64,000 bases of DNA from Membranipora membranacea (GCA_914767715.1 OU612073.1:17112001-17176000), one strand, 5' to 3'; positions 51,961 to 64,000 are shown, counted from the stretch's first letter. The notes: generated from the letters alone by a model not told the origin. Made by a program: numbers and translations.

Positions 51961-52611
51961 GCCCATTCAGCTCCATTCACTGCAAATCATACTATATTCT
52001 TACCTGTTCTTCTCTTTGGTAATACTATCAAACACTGGGTAACCAACTAAATTGCTTTGCCTTTGATGTTCATACTAGCTCCAAGTAACCCACGATTGGG
52101 TATATTTGAACACACACTCTGAAGTCTAACCAGTAAGAGACCGTGTTTGCTACAGAGTGAGGTCATTTCCTCTAATCTGGTCCTTTGAATTTATTGTCAA
52201 GAGCACACTCTCTATCCCTCAAAGATAGTTGCTTTCAAGCCTTGGTGCCTGGTAGATTTTCTGTTAAAGTGATCTTATTTTTGTTGAAAGGTGTATCCTT
52301 GAAAGTATAGTCATGCCTTTTGTTGAACTTTGAACTCTTTAGTGCGCACCCATAATTAATCTTACAATAGCCAATCAGCTGCTTGGGAAGGTCACTTTGT
52401 TAGACATTCAACTATTGGAGCCAAACGCTGAAAAATTTGAAAATCTATGCAACAATTCTTTTTCAATAAATCAACAAGCCAGGCAAGAAATTTCAGGAAG
52501 CTCTCTTAGTCTTTACCTATGAATAATAATAATTATTATCTTCACTTATCTGATCACCACATATTTCCGATTTCAAGCTTATCATATTGTGCAGCCTTAT
52601 AACTAGCTTCA

Positions 52612-53250
52612 TATCACTGTGCAAAATCGGTTCCTATTCCAAGCGGGATAATGATTGTATAAATAGATGAAGTTATACCTACATTGTATAATTACAATTG
52701 AATTGAATAAGTTGTCTACTTATACCATACATTGAATAATTATAGTTGCATAATTTTGCTAGGAATGTGGTACATACTGACTCTCGTGATCTGACTGGGC
52801 ATGTAGATCACTGATAAACTAGGCTGTAGTTACCACAAAGTAGATGTCGTAAGGCTAAGTATAAATCATGCGTGACTTTAAATTGCGCATGTGCAAGAAC
52901 AATGAGTTTAGTCTAGGTTCTGAGAGAAAATTCGGTCAGGGAGAATGGGATAGCCCCTGCATGAACTCCCAATCAAAATCAGCTAATAGTGACAAGAGAG
53001 AATAACTATCAATATCAATTCCGCACGCATTGAAGAGCATACCACCAGAGCAGGTAGCCAATCAGATGGCTTCGGAATTCCGAGGCTCAATTTTGCAGAG
53101 ATCAGCTCATGCCCAGAGCTGAGCATGCGCAGAATGAATGTGGTATAATCATTGTATAAAGTTGAATAATGAAGGTATAAACATGATTATTCAGACTTAT
53201 GCCCAGTGTATAATCATTGAATAGGAACTGATTTTGCACAGTGATGTGTC
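52612..53250. mobile_element. Non-autonomous TIR element of about 640 bp
   Basis: The left end TCACTGTGCAAAATCGGTTC (52614) is mirrored at the right end by GAACTGATTTTGCACAGTGA, ending near 53245, with one mismatch over the first 28 bp. No transposase frame lies inside. TATACC/GGTATA and TGTATAATTA motifs repeat internally. Confidence 0.7.
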
Positions 53251-53267
53251 TGTCGATATCATTTTTA

Positions 53268-53815
53268 TAGGCAGCTGTCAAAGTCAGAAGCGTACGTTTA
53301 TTTTACCACAGGCAGCACTTTTTAACAGGCATCTACCTGTATCCTTGTTGGTTCGATACCTGGTGGTATGGGACTCTTCTTTTTTTATTTTATCGCAGCA
53401 GTCAAAGTCGGAAGCTTACCACGATTCTTTTTAATTTTTTTACCAGGCAGTATTTTTCGACAGACAGGCATCACCTGTGTTGCTTTATTTGTACGATTCT
53501 CAGAGGTTCGCTGCTCTTCTTTTTTATTTTATAGCAGCTGTCAAAGTCAGACCCTTACCACAACTTGTTTTATCAGGCAGCCCTTTATGACAGTCATCTA
53601 CCTATATTGCAATAATTATTTCATAACAAACTGCTTAGTTAGCAACGGGTTTAGTTCTCTGAGGGTTGCTCCGCTTCTCCTGTACTCACACTCTGTAACT
53701 TTGTTGACTCAATTCTGAGAAGTTTATTGTTCTTTCTATAGCAGCTGTCATAGCCTGAAGCTTGCCACAACTTTGTTTCACCAGGCAGCACCTGTTTATA
53801 GAAGACAGATACCTG
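53268..53815 (+). repeat. Four-unit degenerate tandem repeat
   Basis: Each unit starts GCAGCTGTCAAAGTC or a variant (53271, 53395, 53534, 53741), then CTTACCACAACTTTGTTT and CAGGCAGCACTTTT, then ACAGGCATCTACCTGT. Unit spacing is 124, 139 and 207 bp. It directly abuts the TIR element. Confidence 0.75.
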
Positions 53816-54130
53816 TGCATAATGTTTCAATTACTTTTTCTAAACCCATATGTCTCCTATAATTTCAATTTTTGGAAGGTTAAACTGGCCTCTACCTGTA
53901 CTGTAACCTTTAATAGTCCCCGCTAGATTCTACGCGTACCTCTTCATCATGTCTCTGCGAATGCCTCAGTTTTTGAAACAACCTTATCTCCCATTCTCAC
54001 AGCATTGCAGTGAGCCCCGCAGGCAGTGTTCCACATCTATGTATAATAAGCAGGGCCTGCTGCATAAATCTTCCTATGACAGTAGAAATTAATATGAGCG
54101 CCAGGCAGCTAGGCAGATTCTCTTTCCTGA

Positions 54131-54176
54131 CCCTACCAATACTGGCAAAGTCGATGCATTGCCAGTATTGGTAGGG
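54131..54176. repeat. Perfect 18-bp hairpin
   Basis: CCCTACCAATACTGGCAA (54131-54148) pairs exactly with 54159-54176 around a 10-base loop. It is isolated, non-coding and of unknown origin. Confidence 0.9.
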
Positions 54177-55144
54177 TTGAACAAAACCTGAATTTGGTTG
54201 AATTTGGTTGAACAAAACCTGCAAAAACAATTAATTTACAGAATTCTATGTCAACTTTGCACTGATCAACAAGATACAAAGTAATTTCAATGCGTTTATT
54301 TTACTTATGGTTCTATGCTATCAAAAAAGCCTTGCTTATTATTCCTGCACAAACTGACTGTCAACTATCCACTGACAACATATACAGGTATAATAGGACT
54401 GTTAGGCATAACATGATACACTGAGGGATAGTCAAACTTAACTTAATGCGTTATGATACCTATTGGAAGTTAGGGTGACTGCCTGTTATTGTAGGCTGAG
54501 TAAATGTTCTCACCACAGTGTGTTATTACTGTAGGTGAAATGCTGCGTGTAACTTGTACATTGTGGGCAATGAGATGTTCAGTCCTAGTTTATATACGGC
54601 GATCTCTGTAACTGTCACAAAGTAAGTACATATTATAATATGCATGACACATAAATTAAAGTGACACATGTATTTCATATCACAACTCGTGAATGACCGA
54701 TTGGAGTACATTCAGGTGTCACATCTAGATGGGGATTTCAGCGCCCATTTCCACCATAGGCAATTGAACAAAAATATTCTTGCAATCAATTTAAATCCCC
54801 TCCATTTGTAATTTGTAGCATTGTGTGCCCTACAACCTAAATAAATGCATCCGAATGTATTGGAGTGAACTAGAAACCAACACCAAATAACTCCCCATCG
54901 GTCAACAGCTCCAGGTAGATTCATTCTTTCATCAATAATAAAATGCTCAGATCAGATCATGAATAAATCATATTAATATCAAAACAGAGTAGATTGACTC
55001 ATCATAAAGAGGCAATAACAGTTTATTTCACATATCCATGAGCAAGGCAGCTTGGCAATATTCTTCAAGATATTGTATTTTTGTTATTGTATTTATGTTG
55101 AATAAACGAGGCCATAAGTGGCACCGTGATCACACTTGTTTGTG

Positions 55145-55531
55145 CATCGAATCGGGGCCACGCTGCGAAGGGCTGGGGCCCTCCTTGCGCGTTCAACTTC
55201 CCCCGCATCGAATCTGGGCCACGCTGCGAAGGGCTGGGACCCTCCTTGCGCGTTCAGCTTCCCCCGCATCGAATCTGGGCCACTCTGCGAAGGGCTGGGG
55301 CCCTCCTTGCGCGTTCAGCTTCCCCGCATCGAATCTGGGCCACGCTGCGAAGGGTTGGGGCCCTCCTTGCGCATTCAGCTTCCCCCTCCCATCGAATCTG
55401 GGCCATGCTGCGAAGGGCTGGGGCCCTCCTTGCGCATTCAGCCTCCCCCGCATCGAATCTGGGCCACGCTGTGAAGGGCTGGGGCCCTCCTTGCGCGTTC
55501 AGCTTCCCCCGCATCGAATCTGGGCCACGCC
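55145..55531. repeat. GC-rich 61-bp minisatellite, seven units
   Basis: Units start CATCGAATCTGGGCCACGC at 55145, 55206, 55267, 55327, 55390, 55451 and 55512 (the last partial). Each contains TGCGAAGGGCTGGGGCCCTC and TTGCGCGTTCAGCTTCCCCC. The period is 60-63 bp, mostly 61, so reading frame rotates from unit to unit. It stands out sharply from the AT-rich surroundings and ends about 170 bp before the first visible exon of USP copy 2. Long open frames on both strands here come from the absence of AT-rich stops, not from coding. Confidence 0.92.
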
Positions 55532-55702
55532 ATATGATCAACATTGATGAGTGTGACAACTTTACCACATCATAAATAATAATGATGTTTAGTGTTAAAT
55601 ATCTGTAATGTACAAAGCATGGTTCCAACAGAGTTCGATATTAGTGATGGTTCACAATATCACATGGTGTACTGGTCTATATTATATTGATTCTGTTGAC
55701 AG

Positions 55703-58700
55703 GCCCTAATAAGAAGGCATGCTACCATGTGGCTAAAGCTGTCAAGTTGAGTAGCTGGAAGAAGATGGTCAAGCCGTCCACCAAACTACAGTGTGCTGTG
55801 AGTAACTTTAGCAAACATATAAATGTATGTATATGTATAATATGTAGATACTGAATGTTTTAAAAGCTAAGATCCCCTTCCCTGTTGACATTTCTACCAG
55901 ATGCCATTGAGATCCTGTCTGGGCCTAGTTTAAACTCATGTTAGAAATTTAATATAAATTGGTTCCTAATTGTGTTCATGAATATAGTGCGTTATTCACA
56001 CAGTTGCATTTATCATGACCATGATATATAGTATATATGATAGCATCTATGATTGTGATACATTTACTTTTGTCTCAGCTGCTTGGCTGAGCGGTTCTAG
56101 AAGACAGCTATTTTAAGTTTGATGTCATGATAGATGAGTCACTGTTGGTGAACAAACCTAGTCATGTTTTTCAGAAATCTCCAAGGAAATAATTTTGTTA
56201 AGTGAGACCAAGACTTTTTCTTGTTACCTTGATGCACTTCCAATTTTTTCTGTTACAGGGCTGCTTAGATGACAGTAATGATACGCCAATTGAAGAAGGC
56301 ACAGACAACTCTACATGGTTTTGTTTACAATGTGGCACTCAGGTAATGCAATGCTAAATTAGCAATGAGGTTGTAGGTCAAAGGTTAACGTATGAAGTCT
56401 ATGGTTTGATCTGGCATAAAAAGACCCTCGAAGAGTCAGATATCTGGTTGGCTCAGTATATTCTCCACAATCAGACTAAATTTATTCATTTATTCACACC
56501 AATAAAAGCAAACTAAAAGGGTCTGACATGCGATGGCTCATGGAGGGAGGTCGTTAGATAAATTATAATCCATTGAATTTGGTTGATGTACAGGGTTCAT
56601 TGGTATTTCTTCCTCGCCTTACTTGATCTGCTCCACATGCCAGTCTTATTTTTGTTCTGAGTATTTTATGCTGACAAAACAGTATCATTTCTTACATCCG
56701 CGACTTACACCTGAGCCTGCCAGCATATAACAACATAGAACAACATATCACAACCTCCTGAGGACAAACATGGGATCCTTGTTGCTGTCAACCCAAGCTA
56801 TTTCAGTCTGAAATATCACGATATAGCTGCATGATTATGATGGGGTCTGATATCACAAGTGATAGTTTGTAACTGGATGCGCCATGTGTACGTTTTGGCC
56901 CAGCTTTGAACGAAGTTAGAACTTTGTTTGTCATTTTGTGATGACACGTTGTTGGAGTCAGATCAGAAGTCGCTGTTTATGAACAAAATATTTGAAACTC
57001 CCTTATATTGAGCAGAATTTGTATTGAGCATTGTTTTAATGATATATGTTCTGTCTGAGAGAGTTATCGAAAATTCACAAAATTTGATTTTACTCATTTA
57101 TATCAAACTATAAGACATTTTGTTGACAATCCATCCACCTGGTTACTAAATATGACCGATGTTTTGTCTTGACAAACATATACATAAAAAGTCAGGATAG
57201 CACTATCTTGAAAACATTTCAAACGATCGGGTCAAAAAGTGAAACTGAGTATCAGCAGGCAATGTAGGTTGTGATTCCGGCTAGCTAAGAGTGCTCCACT
57301 TTTGAATAGAGCGTCCTTGTGATCAGCTGGGAGTCGTACGATTGAACATCGGACACCAGGTCAAGAAAAGATGACAGCTGGTGCACTATAACCTACATAT
57401 GCATTCACAAAACACCAACATATCGGTATTCCTGTTTTTAACCTGTTTTGTTTCAGTGATGGAACCATTTTTTTTGCTGCGTACTGACCTCAGCTGTAAA
57501 CCGTTATGTCAAAATGCCGCCAAAACAAATCCTATAGTGGTGTGAAATTATAAAATTGTATAAGTCAGAAGAAGCTTCAGGCTTTCTCCGAATTCTTTGT
57601 TCCTTTTCCACAGTTTAGTCTACCCGTTATGCATTTGTTGACAACACGTCCTTACATAAGTACTTACTAGAAAGACCATTCTGTGGTTGTGAGACACTTG
57701 ACAGTCTTTGTTTTGACCTGCTCTAGAACTGTCTTGTATTGGTCATTTACGTAGCGATGATTTTGGTTAATAACAAGTTAGGACTCGATGGCTCCGACAC
57801 CAGACCCCTAGTTGAACTTTACTTTTGTGTTTCAGGGATGTGGTGAGTTATCTAAGAACCATATCAAAGAACATGGGAAGAAGCCACACTCTGACAGTCA
57901 CTGTATCGCTGTAAATACAACCCGCTGGAATATCAGGTTAGTATACCCGTCACCTAGTGACAGGTGATAGACAGCAACCAGACTAGTGTGAATTATTTTC
58001 TTACTTGTCCTTAACGTACTAGGCCTAATGTTATCGTTATTCCAATGGTAGATGGTTGGTACACACATAGCTTTCCCAAAATGCAAGCGCTGCCTAGAAC
58101 TCTCATCGCAATCGGGCCAAACTATTTGTCTGGCTCAATTACCTAATAGGTTGATATTTAGGGGTGCTTTGAGTGCGACGATACCATGCCTATCACTAGC
58201 CATAAATCTTTAGGTGACACTGTGTCATATCTGAAGAAACAACTTGGGGTTGGGCAGGCAAGTCGTCCCAACTTTGCAGAAATATCTCAGATGGCACCTG
58301 AGTCTACAGGTGGCCCTCAGGCTACTGCAGATAAACCCAGCAGTGGTGGAGCCAAGCGGAAGCAGAGAGGGGGTGGAGAGAGCGTAACAGGGGGCATATC
58401 TAAATCAGCTCCCAAGTTAAAGGTAGGACTGAAGGATGTGTTGCAAAATACCACAAAACCATCCATATCCCTTTGGTGAAACTGAACATCGTTTTTACTA
58501 TGAGTGTAATTTCGCCTTTTTTGCTGGATTTGCTGGATATCAGTCATATTTGTGGGATATTGCCAAAAAAGTTTTGGTGTCTTTGATCCTCGTGCATTTA
58601 TAATTTCCATCGACTTACCGCCGAATACCGGAACTCTCTTTGATGATTAAAATAGACTTGGCAGAGAGGGGTGGGGGGAGGATGACTGTGGTTAATAAAG

Positions 58701-61700
58701 TACATGTGAATTGGGTAATATTTTGTTGAATATTCTGAGAAATTGTGATTTTTTATCTCTAGAATTGTAAACAACCACCTAGCCATGATTTCTTTGTACC
58801 AAGCCCTGGAGATGGGAATATCCTGTCTTCATGTAAAATACATTACTGAGTGCATGCTCCTTGGAAAAAACATTGATGTGAGGAAACCGTCAAAACATAA
58901 AAACAAGTAAAACGCTCTTCCTTGGTCATCCATTGTGTCAAAATGGATCGTTGCCAACTTTAACAGGATTTAGAGTGTTTATTTTGGATCTGCCAACTTT
59001 AGAGTTAGGGTGTGTAATGGGTAAAAAGGGCTTAATTCTTTGGTTGAAATAAATGTTTGGTACTATTACATCGAATTTTTTCTGGTGTTTGAACAGCGTT
59101 AACTGCTGCAAATTTAGATAAGATTGTTTTCTAGCAGAAGTTTCAACACTATATGACACCTATTTCTCTAAACTGGATATAGTATATTTGAACCACTGCT
59201 ACCACAGCTGGGCTTTGCCCAGCATATCCACCAGTAAAAAATTTAAATAGAGAGTTGTGGCATTAAAACCTTTAGCCAGTAGCTTTATATGGAGTTATTT
59301 GAGCCCTCTAAATGTGGGGAGTATCTTCTTCCCCAGCCATCCACCATTGGTGATGACACATGTTGACCCTGATCAATCAGAAGCCTTTAAAATCTAGCTG
59401 AGATCCAACATTTTTATTAGTGTTGGATTTCAGCTAGATTTTAAAGGCACCTGATTGGTCAGGGTCAACATGTGTCATCACAAATGGTGGATGGCTGGGG
59501 AAGAAGATACTCCCTACATTTAGAGAGCTCATATAGCTCCATGCGAAGCAATTGGCTAGATGTTTTGATGCCACAACTCTATAATGAAATTTTTGACTGG
59601 TGGCTCTGCTGGGCAAATCCCAGCTGTGTCAGCAGTGGTTCAAGTATAATCTGATGTCAAATGTTTAAAATGTTTGCTAATATTTTTTTAATTGACTGAC
59701 TTTTTTTTATTAAAATCTACCTAATATTTCAGCATCCGTTGACAGTAAAACTCTGCTCCGAGAAAAGTTACGCAACACTAACAGATGCGCTGATAAAACT
59801 TCTCAGGGATATGACATCAGAGGAAGCGCGACACACCCTCAATCCTGGCGGCCTGTTCTCGCATATCTGTAGTAAGGTTCTCAGGTTCAAAGGTTACCAA
59901 CAACAGGACAGTCATGAACTACTCAGATATCTACTCGATGCCATGAAGAATGAAGAACAAAAGGTCTGTAATGTGTGACAGGGGGGGAGACTACATGGGG
60001 GCTATATAGAGGTGTGCGAAGGGACTACATAGGGGGTGTGTGATGGGGGAAGGGAGGAATAATACATGTGGGCGTGTGTGGTGGGGGAGGAGCTGACTAC
60101 AACAGGAGGTATGTGTAACAGGGTTCGACTGCAGAGGGGAGGCATTGAAACGTCGAAAAAAAAATCATGTCCACACTCAAAATCCTTTTCTCTAGCGCTG
60201 GTCAGTATAATTTAACATCGCTGCTATGTGTTTGGGATTTGTGAATACTTATGTGAGTTGGGTTCATTTTGGAGATAAAACTTATCAGCAGTTCACTGAA
60301 CGTTCATCCCTGAATTTTCTTTGGAATCAGATTCTTCTTTAACTCATGGATATACTCCACCAATGGTATTTGAAATCTAAGTCAAACACAAAATATATGT
60401 TATTTTCTCATTTATATATACATACATACATACATATATATATATCCACACACTATTTTATTTGGCAGTTAATATCATCCTGGACGGATGTTTTTATAAC
60501 ATGCCATAGAAATTATGGCAAAATTGGGGGAAAAAGAAAACAAAACAGACATAGAGATAAAATGGTTGGCTGCAATGAAAAACATGTGGCAACATGATGT
60601 TATCAAAGTAATATTAAATTCAATTCACTGAGTATTTGATATCTTCAGCCAAATACTAATAAAAAATACAGGAGATAGGCAAGAAACAATAAATAATGTT
60701 CAGGTAGGTGTATTCCGGGAATTAGATGGAGATGGCTCCACCTGTCTTCTTTGACTTAAAATGCGCAATCTAAAAATAGCCTCAAACTATTTCATGATAT
60801 CATCTAAAAGTGCTGGATGAAGTTTTTGGTTGTAAGTACCTCACATTCTTGATGGAATTTTATTGATACAAAGCTTGTTACGATGGGGTCAGTTCTACAT
60901 TGTGTCTGTCTTCATATTCTCATGCCAACACATAACTTCAGTGCTCATGCTGGTCTGGTTAAGGTGGTGGGAGGGGACTCTGGAAATAGCTATCGTAGAC
61001 TCCTAATGAACTTTGTCTAAAAAGTATCTTTGACACACCAGCAACTTAACCATATTACATAATATAGTCATAATTGCCATATTTTATTTTTTTTAACGAT
61101 TTTTTATGGCATAATTTATATTGATTAATATTATTTTCATATTCATTATTTTATAGTATTATTTGAATTTAAATTGATTTAAATAGATAATGATTATACT
61201 TTGTTTATGGTCTATATTTATCGTTATATGCGGCACAAGGCGATATTCTCAGATAAAAACTAGGTGACATTAGAACTGTGTACCACCAGGTTGCCGGAAA
61301 TTAACAGCAATTTCTTAGAAATGTAAAACTAATATGATTTTGTATGTTTGTATGTTTGCTCGAGTTGTGGTAGTTAAGAACTCGGTCGATGCTGCTTTTA
61401 CCAGTAATTTGTCTATGTTCTGAGAATTCCGGTGGTGAAAATTCCAATTATTGCCATGATCTAAGAACTGTGTGAAAGAATATCGACTTTCGAAAGAATA
61501 TCGAACATTCGACTTTGTGATTTGCCTGATAGTATATCCTAGAACAAGTTTAATCCAATTGCCTGCATTCCTGTTGCTCCCTTCCACTGGTCACGCCGCA
61601 GTCAAAGTTGCTGTGTCTGATTTTACACTTATTTCTAGAATAAGATGTATCCAATTATTTGTCATCATGTGTTTATTGTGTGTTTTGTTTTAGAGAATTC

Positions 61701-64000
61701 AGTCTGGAATCTTGAGCACATTTAACTACAAAAGCCTGGATGAGTCTGCGAAGAAGGAATGCGCTCCTCAGATCAAACTGTATGGACAGCACGCTAAGCA
61801 CACTACTGTAGACTCGCTGTTTGGTGGTCATCTACTCAGCTCTGTACAGTGTAATGAATGTCATAAGGTATGCTCAAATCTGAACTCATACTTTTTTCTA
61901 ATTTTAATCCCATATACCCACCAACCACAGATTTTGGGCACCCTTGGAAATAATTTGCTGGCCAGCCAGCGTAGGAGGCTGGTATTTTGTTTTTCAGACA
62001 GTGCAGCAGCACAGCCTATGCCCAGCAATTCCAAATTATGGCATTAGGTTATGTACTGTGCTATTTTTTGAGGACGTCATATTTGACACACCCCGATCAA
62101 GCCCCAGTGTGAAAGCTCTATTATATATTAGCTCTGGTTCACACGGCGCAGCACAAGCACAGCCTATGTTAGTTGATATAGGCATCACAGGTGCTGTTGT
62201 TACAATTTGGTTGGGAGGGCAGGGTCATGGGCTATCGTCATATCGTCACCAAATATAAAAAGTTGGCTCACATACTGATATTACGTAAATAATGGTTTCC
62301 AAGGTGGTTGAAACTTGGAGTAACATTAGATCTGACTTGGTGACATGATGCTTGGGAATAATGCTTTTGAAATCCACAACAATTCTAGATAAAATAAATC
62401 TAGTGAGGAAAACACCCAAGACAGGTTATGTGTCAACCATTCCAAATTTTTTTCTTCTTGAAATCTCATGCAAACCAAAAACATTTTGACCAACAATCAA
62501 GTATCACTGCAGAATGTGCACCTGTAAACTTTCAAACGAAGGAAAAAATTCACCTGGTATTTTGCCCAGCTGGGCACTTTAAATAAAGTGCACCGCTGTT
62601 CTGCGAAATGCTCTACATGTGTGCGATCAGGATAGGTTAGGATCTGTTAGGATTGGTGTGTAATGTTTTCTTACCTGTGACCTTCTGTGATTACCCACCC
62701 ACAGATTAATGTGGGTATCGAAAGATGTAGCCTCATATCCTGCAAAAAGTTGCTGGTCGTGTGATAATGTTATTGGCAGTTGCCAGAGAACTTGGTTCTG
62801 AGGCTTTGAGGATAATTTAAAGTTTATCTAGGCAACCCTCTGCTCCATATATTTTCAATAAAAGTAAATAAGTGTTTGTTTTGCTAAAAATGACTGGGGT
62901 CATCGAATGGTAAACACAAAACACCATTGCACTTTGTATCAATTCTAAATGCATGTTACATAACTTGACTTTCCAACGCTTGCCAAATTTAGCAACTTTT
63001 CCTTCTGTTTATGCTGGCAGTCACAGTATAACTTGCTAAAGGAAAAACTATAGCAAGCAGTCAAAATATAAAACTGGATAAAATTTATGGGCAATCTGAG
63101 AACTGTTCGATTTTATTCATTGTGAGTAAAGCAATTACTGTGACCATTTCCTCTCTTTACATTTCCTTAAGCCTCTACTTTCATCTTTATATTTAACTTG
63201 CAGGCATCACAGATACTTGAGCCTTTCCTAGACTTATCCCTCCCCATATATGAAGAGAAGACGAGACACATAGCCCGCAAAGGTTCACGCTCTACTGCAG
63301 ACGGCAATGATGACTTTATACCTGCTGAGGAACGAAATGGGCCAAGCAAACACCAGCAGAAAAAAGCTGCAAAAGCAACCCGCAGAAATGTAAGATTCAA
63401 ATGATAGCAATGCATGATCATCTCATGCACTTATACAGAATTGCGTAAAGTACTTATATGGTGATTGAATACCCACTAAATTTTGTTTGATAAATACACT
63501 GTCTAGGTAGGAACAGCGAGGTTAGTAGAAGTTGTCTTCTCTTTTAATTTGAACCATATAATAATATTATAAATATAATATTGTAATGCGTCAATGACTC
63601 TGAACTATCATGTACACAATATATTATCCGAATTAGGAAAGTTTTGTCGATCTGCTGGTAGCGATAATTGGTAATGATATTCTGACTTGTTTTCCAACAA
63701 ACCATGATAAATATTTCAGAATGACTTTTTAGTTATTGTGTAATACGTGTCTTGATACGTTCGGCTGTAAAGTACAAGGCTCATTTCTCGGAAATACCAC
63801 AACTGGCGTGACTAGTGACATATTCTGAACAATATCAAGCTCATCTGAACTATATCAATGCCCATCATCTATACTTCCTCATCTAAGCTTGTTTTTATAA
63901 ATATTTTGCAGAAAAAGCTTAAGAATCATGTCATATCCAAGCAGGATGAGGTGCCTGAGAACTCAGCCGAAAACAATGCTGGTGTTGAGGGTGGTACTTC
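55703..64000 (+). CDS. USP16/USP45: USP16/45-type gene copy 2, lacking the Cys-box exon (both ends partial)
   Basis: Second copy of the deubiquitinase gene, same strand. Exons: 55703-55797 (CYHVAKAVKL, start of the UBP zinc finger), 56259-56342, 57836-57940 (alternative donor; standard donor after 57936), 58162-58422, 59733-59963, 61694-61867, 63204-63389, 63912 to the window edge. Exon 61694-61867 matches copy 1 base for base; 59733-59963 differs at about six positions. The UBP zinc ligands remain. The exon with the catalytic Cys is missing: 58422 joins 59733 phase 0 to phase 0, so translation continues from APKLK to HPLTV. The product would lack the nucleophile and about 75 residues of the catalytic core, so it cannot be a normal USP. 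It may be a pseudoenzyme that binds ubiquitin, a pseudogene, or an allele. His and Asp boxes lie beyond the window. Confidence 0.8.
55955..64000 (+). repeat. Segmental duplication, right copy
   Basis: Right partner of the duplicated block, truncated by the window edge. It is shorter over the shared interval (8046 versus 9815 bases), mainly because of the 1956-bp deletion. It also carries a longer centre in the foldback element at 59182-59649 and an expanded CATA/TA microsatellite near 60413-60445. Confidence 0.93.
59182..59649. mobile_element. Foldback MITE in USP copy 2 intron, with longer centre
   Basis: Orthologous to 5134-5527 but about 75 bp longer. The additional centre, roughly 59383-59449, is itself an inverted repeat (AGCCTTTAAAATCTAGCTGA paired with its complement). 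The outer arms are shared with copy 1. Confidence 0.75.

Noticed and set aside
55038-55628. Open frames of 86-169 codons on both strands at the 61-bp minisatellite
   Set aside because: GC-rich repeat lacking stop triplets. The 61-bp period rotates the frame, giving the same peptides in all frames. No start context or splice link to the USP copy 2 exons.
1-64000. CRISPR arrays, bacterial operons, phage modules
   Set aside because: The window is clearly eukaryotic. The tandem repeats found are minisatellites without unique spacers of constant length.

Overview
The window is animal nuclear DNA. It is AT-rich, its genes are split into many short exons with GT..AG introns of about 0.3-3.4 kb, and the introns are loaded with foldback elements, LINE remnants and minisatellites. 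The protein families (USP16/45 deubiquitinase, PARP14-like RRM/KH/macrodomain protein, CUB/sushi receptor) point to a metazoan, most likely a marine invertebrate. I cannot name the phylum. There are no operons, CRISPR arrays or bacterial-type genes.

Layout. 1-17.4 kb (+): a USP16/USP45-type deubiquitinase, missing only its 5' end, with 15 exons whose phases all agree; it carries the UBP zinc finger, Cys box, His box and Asp box. 18.2-34.9 kb (+): a PARP14-like gene of about 24 exons with a low-complexity YGPP-repeat and RG-rich N terminus, four RRM-like modules, several KH-like modules and one degenerate C-terminal macrodomain; no ADP-ribosyltransferase domain is visible. 36.7-41.5 kb (-): a complete 7-exon gene for a 669-residue single-pass receptor (signal peptide, two CUB-like domains, one sushi/CCP domain, transmembrane segment, 259-residue tail). 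41.5-55.1 kb: mostly intergenic and repetitive, with a tRNA-derived SINE, LINE fragments, a diverged 2.9-kb tandem duplication with a candidate receptor-tail exon, a terminal-inverted-repeat element and a GC-rich 61-bp minisatellite. 55.7-64.0 kb (+): a second, near-identical copy of the USP16/45 gene, running off the right edge.

The second USP copy is the most interesting object. Relative to copy 1 it has lost 1956 bp that contain the exon with the catalytic cysteine. That exon is 225 bp and phase 0-0, so the flanking exons still join in frame. Copy 2 also lost the original acceptor of the next-upstream exon, and a cryptic donor/acceptor pair restores the frame. It could be a pseudo-deubiquitinase that keeps its zinc finger, a dying pseudogene, or an uncollapsed haplotype.

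The neighbours (a histone/ubiquitin deubiquitinase, a PARP14-family ADP-ribose/RNA protein, a CUB/CCP receptor with paired tail tyrosine motifs, and a possible ITIM-bearing exon) are families often tied to innate immunity in animals. That they act together is inference only; no shared regulation is visible.
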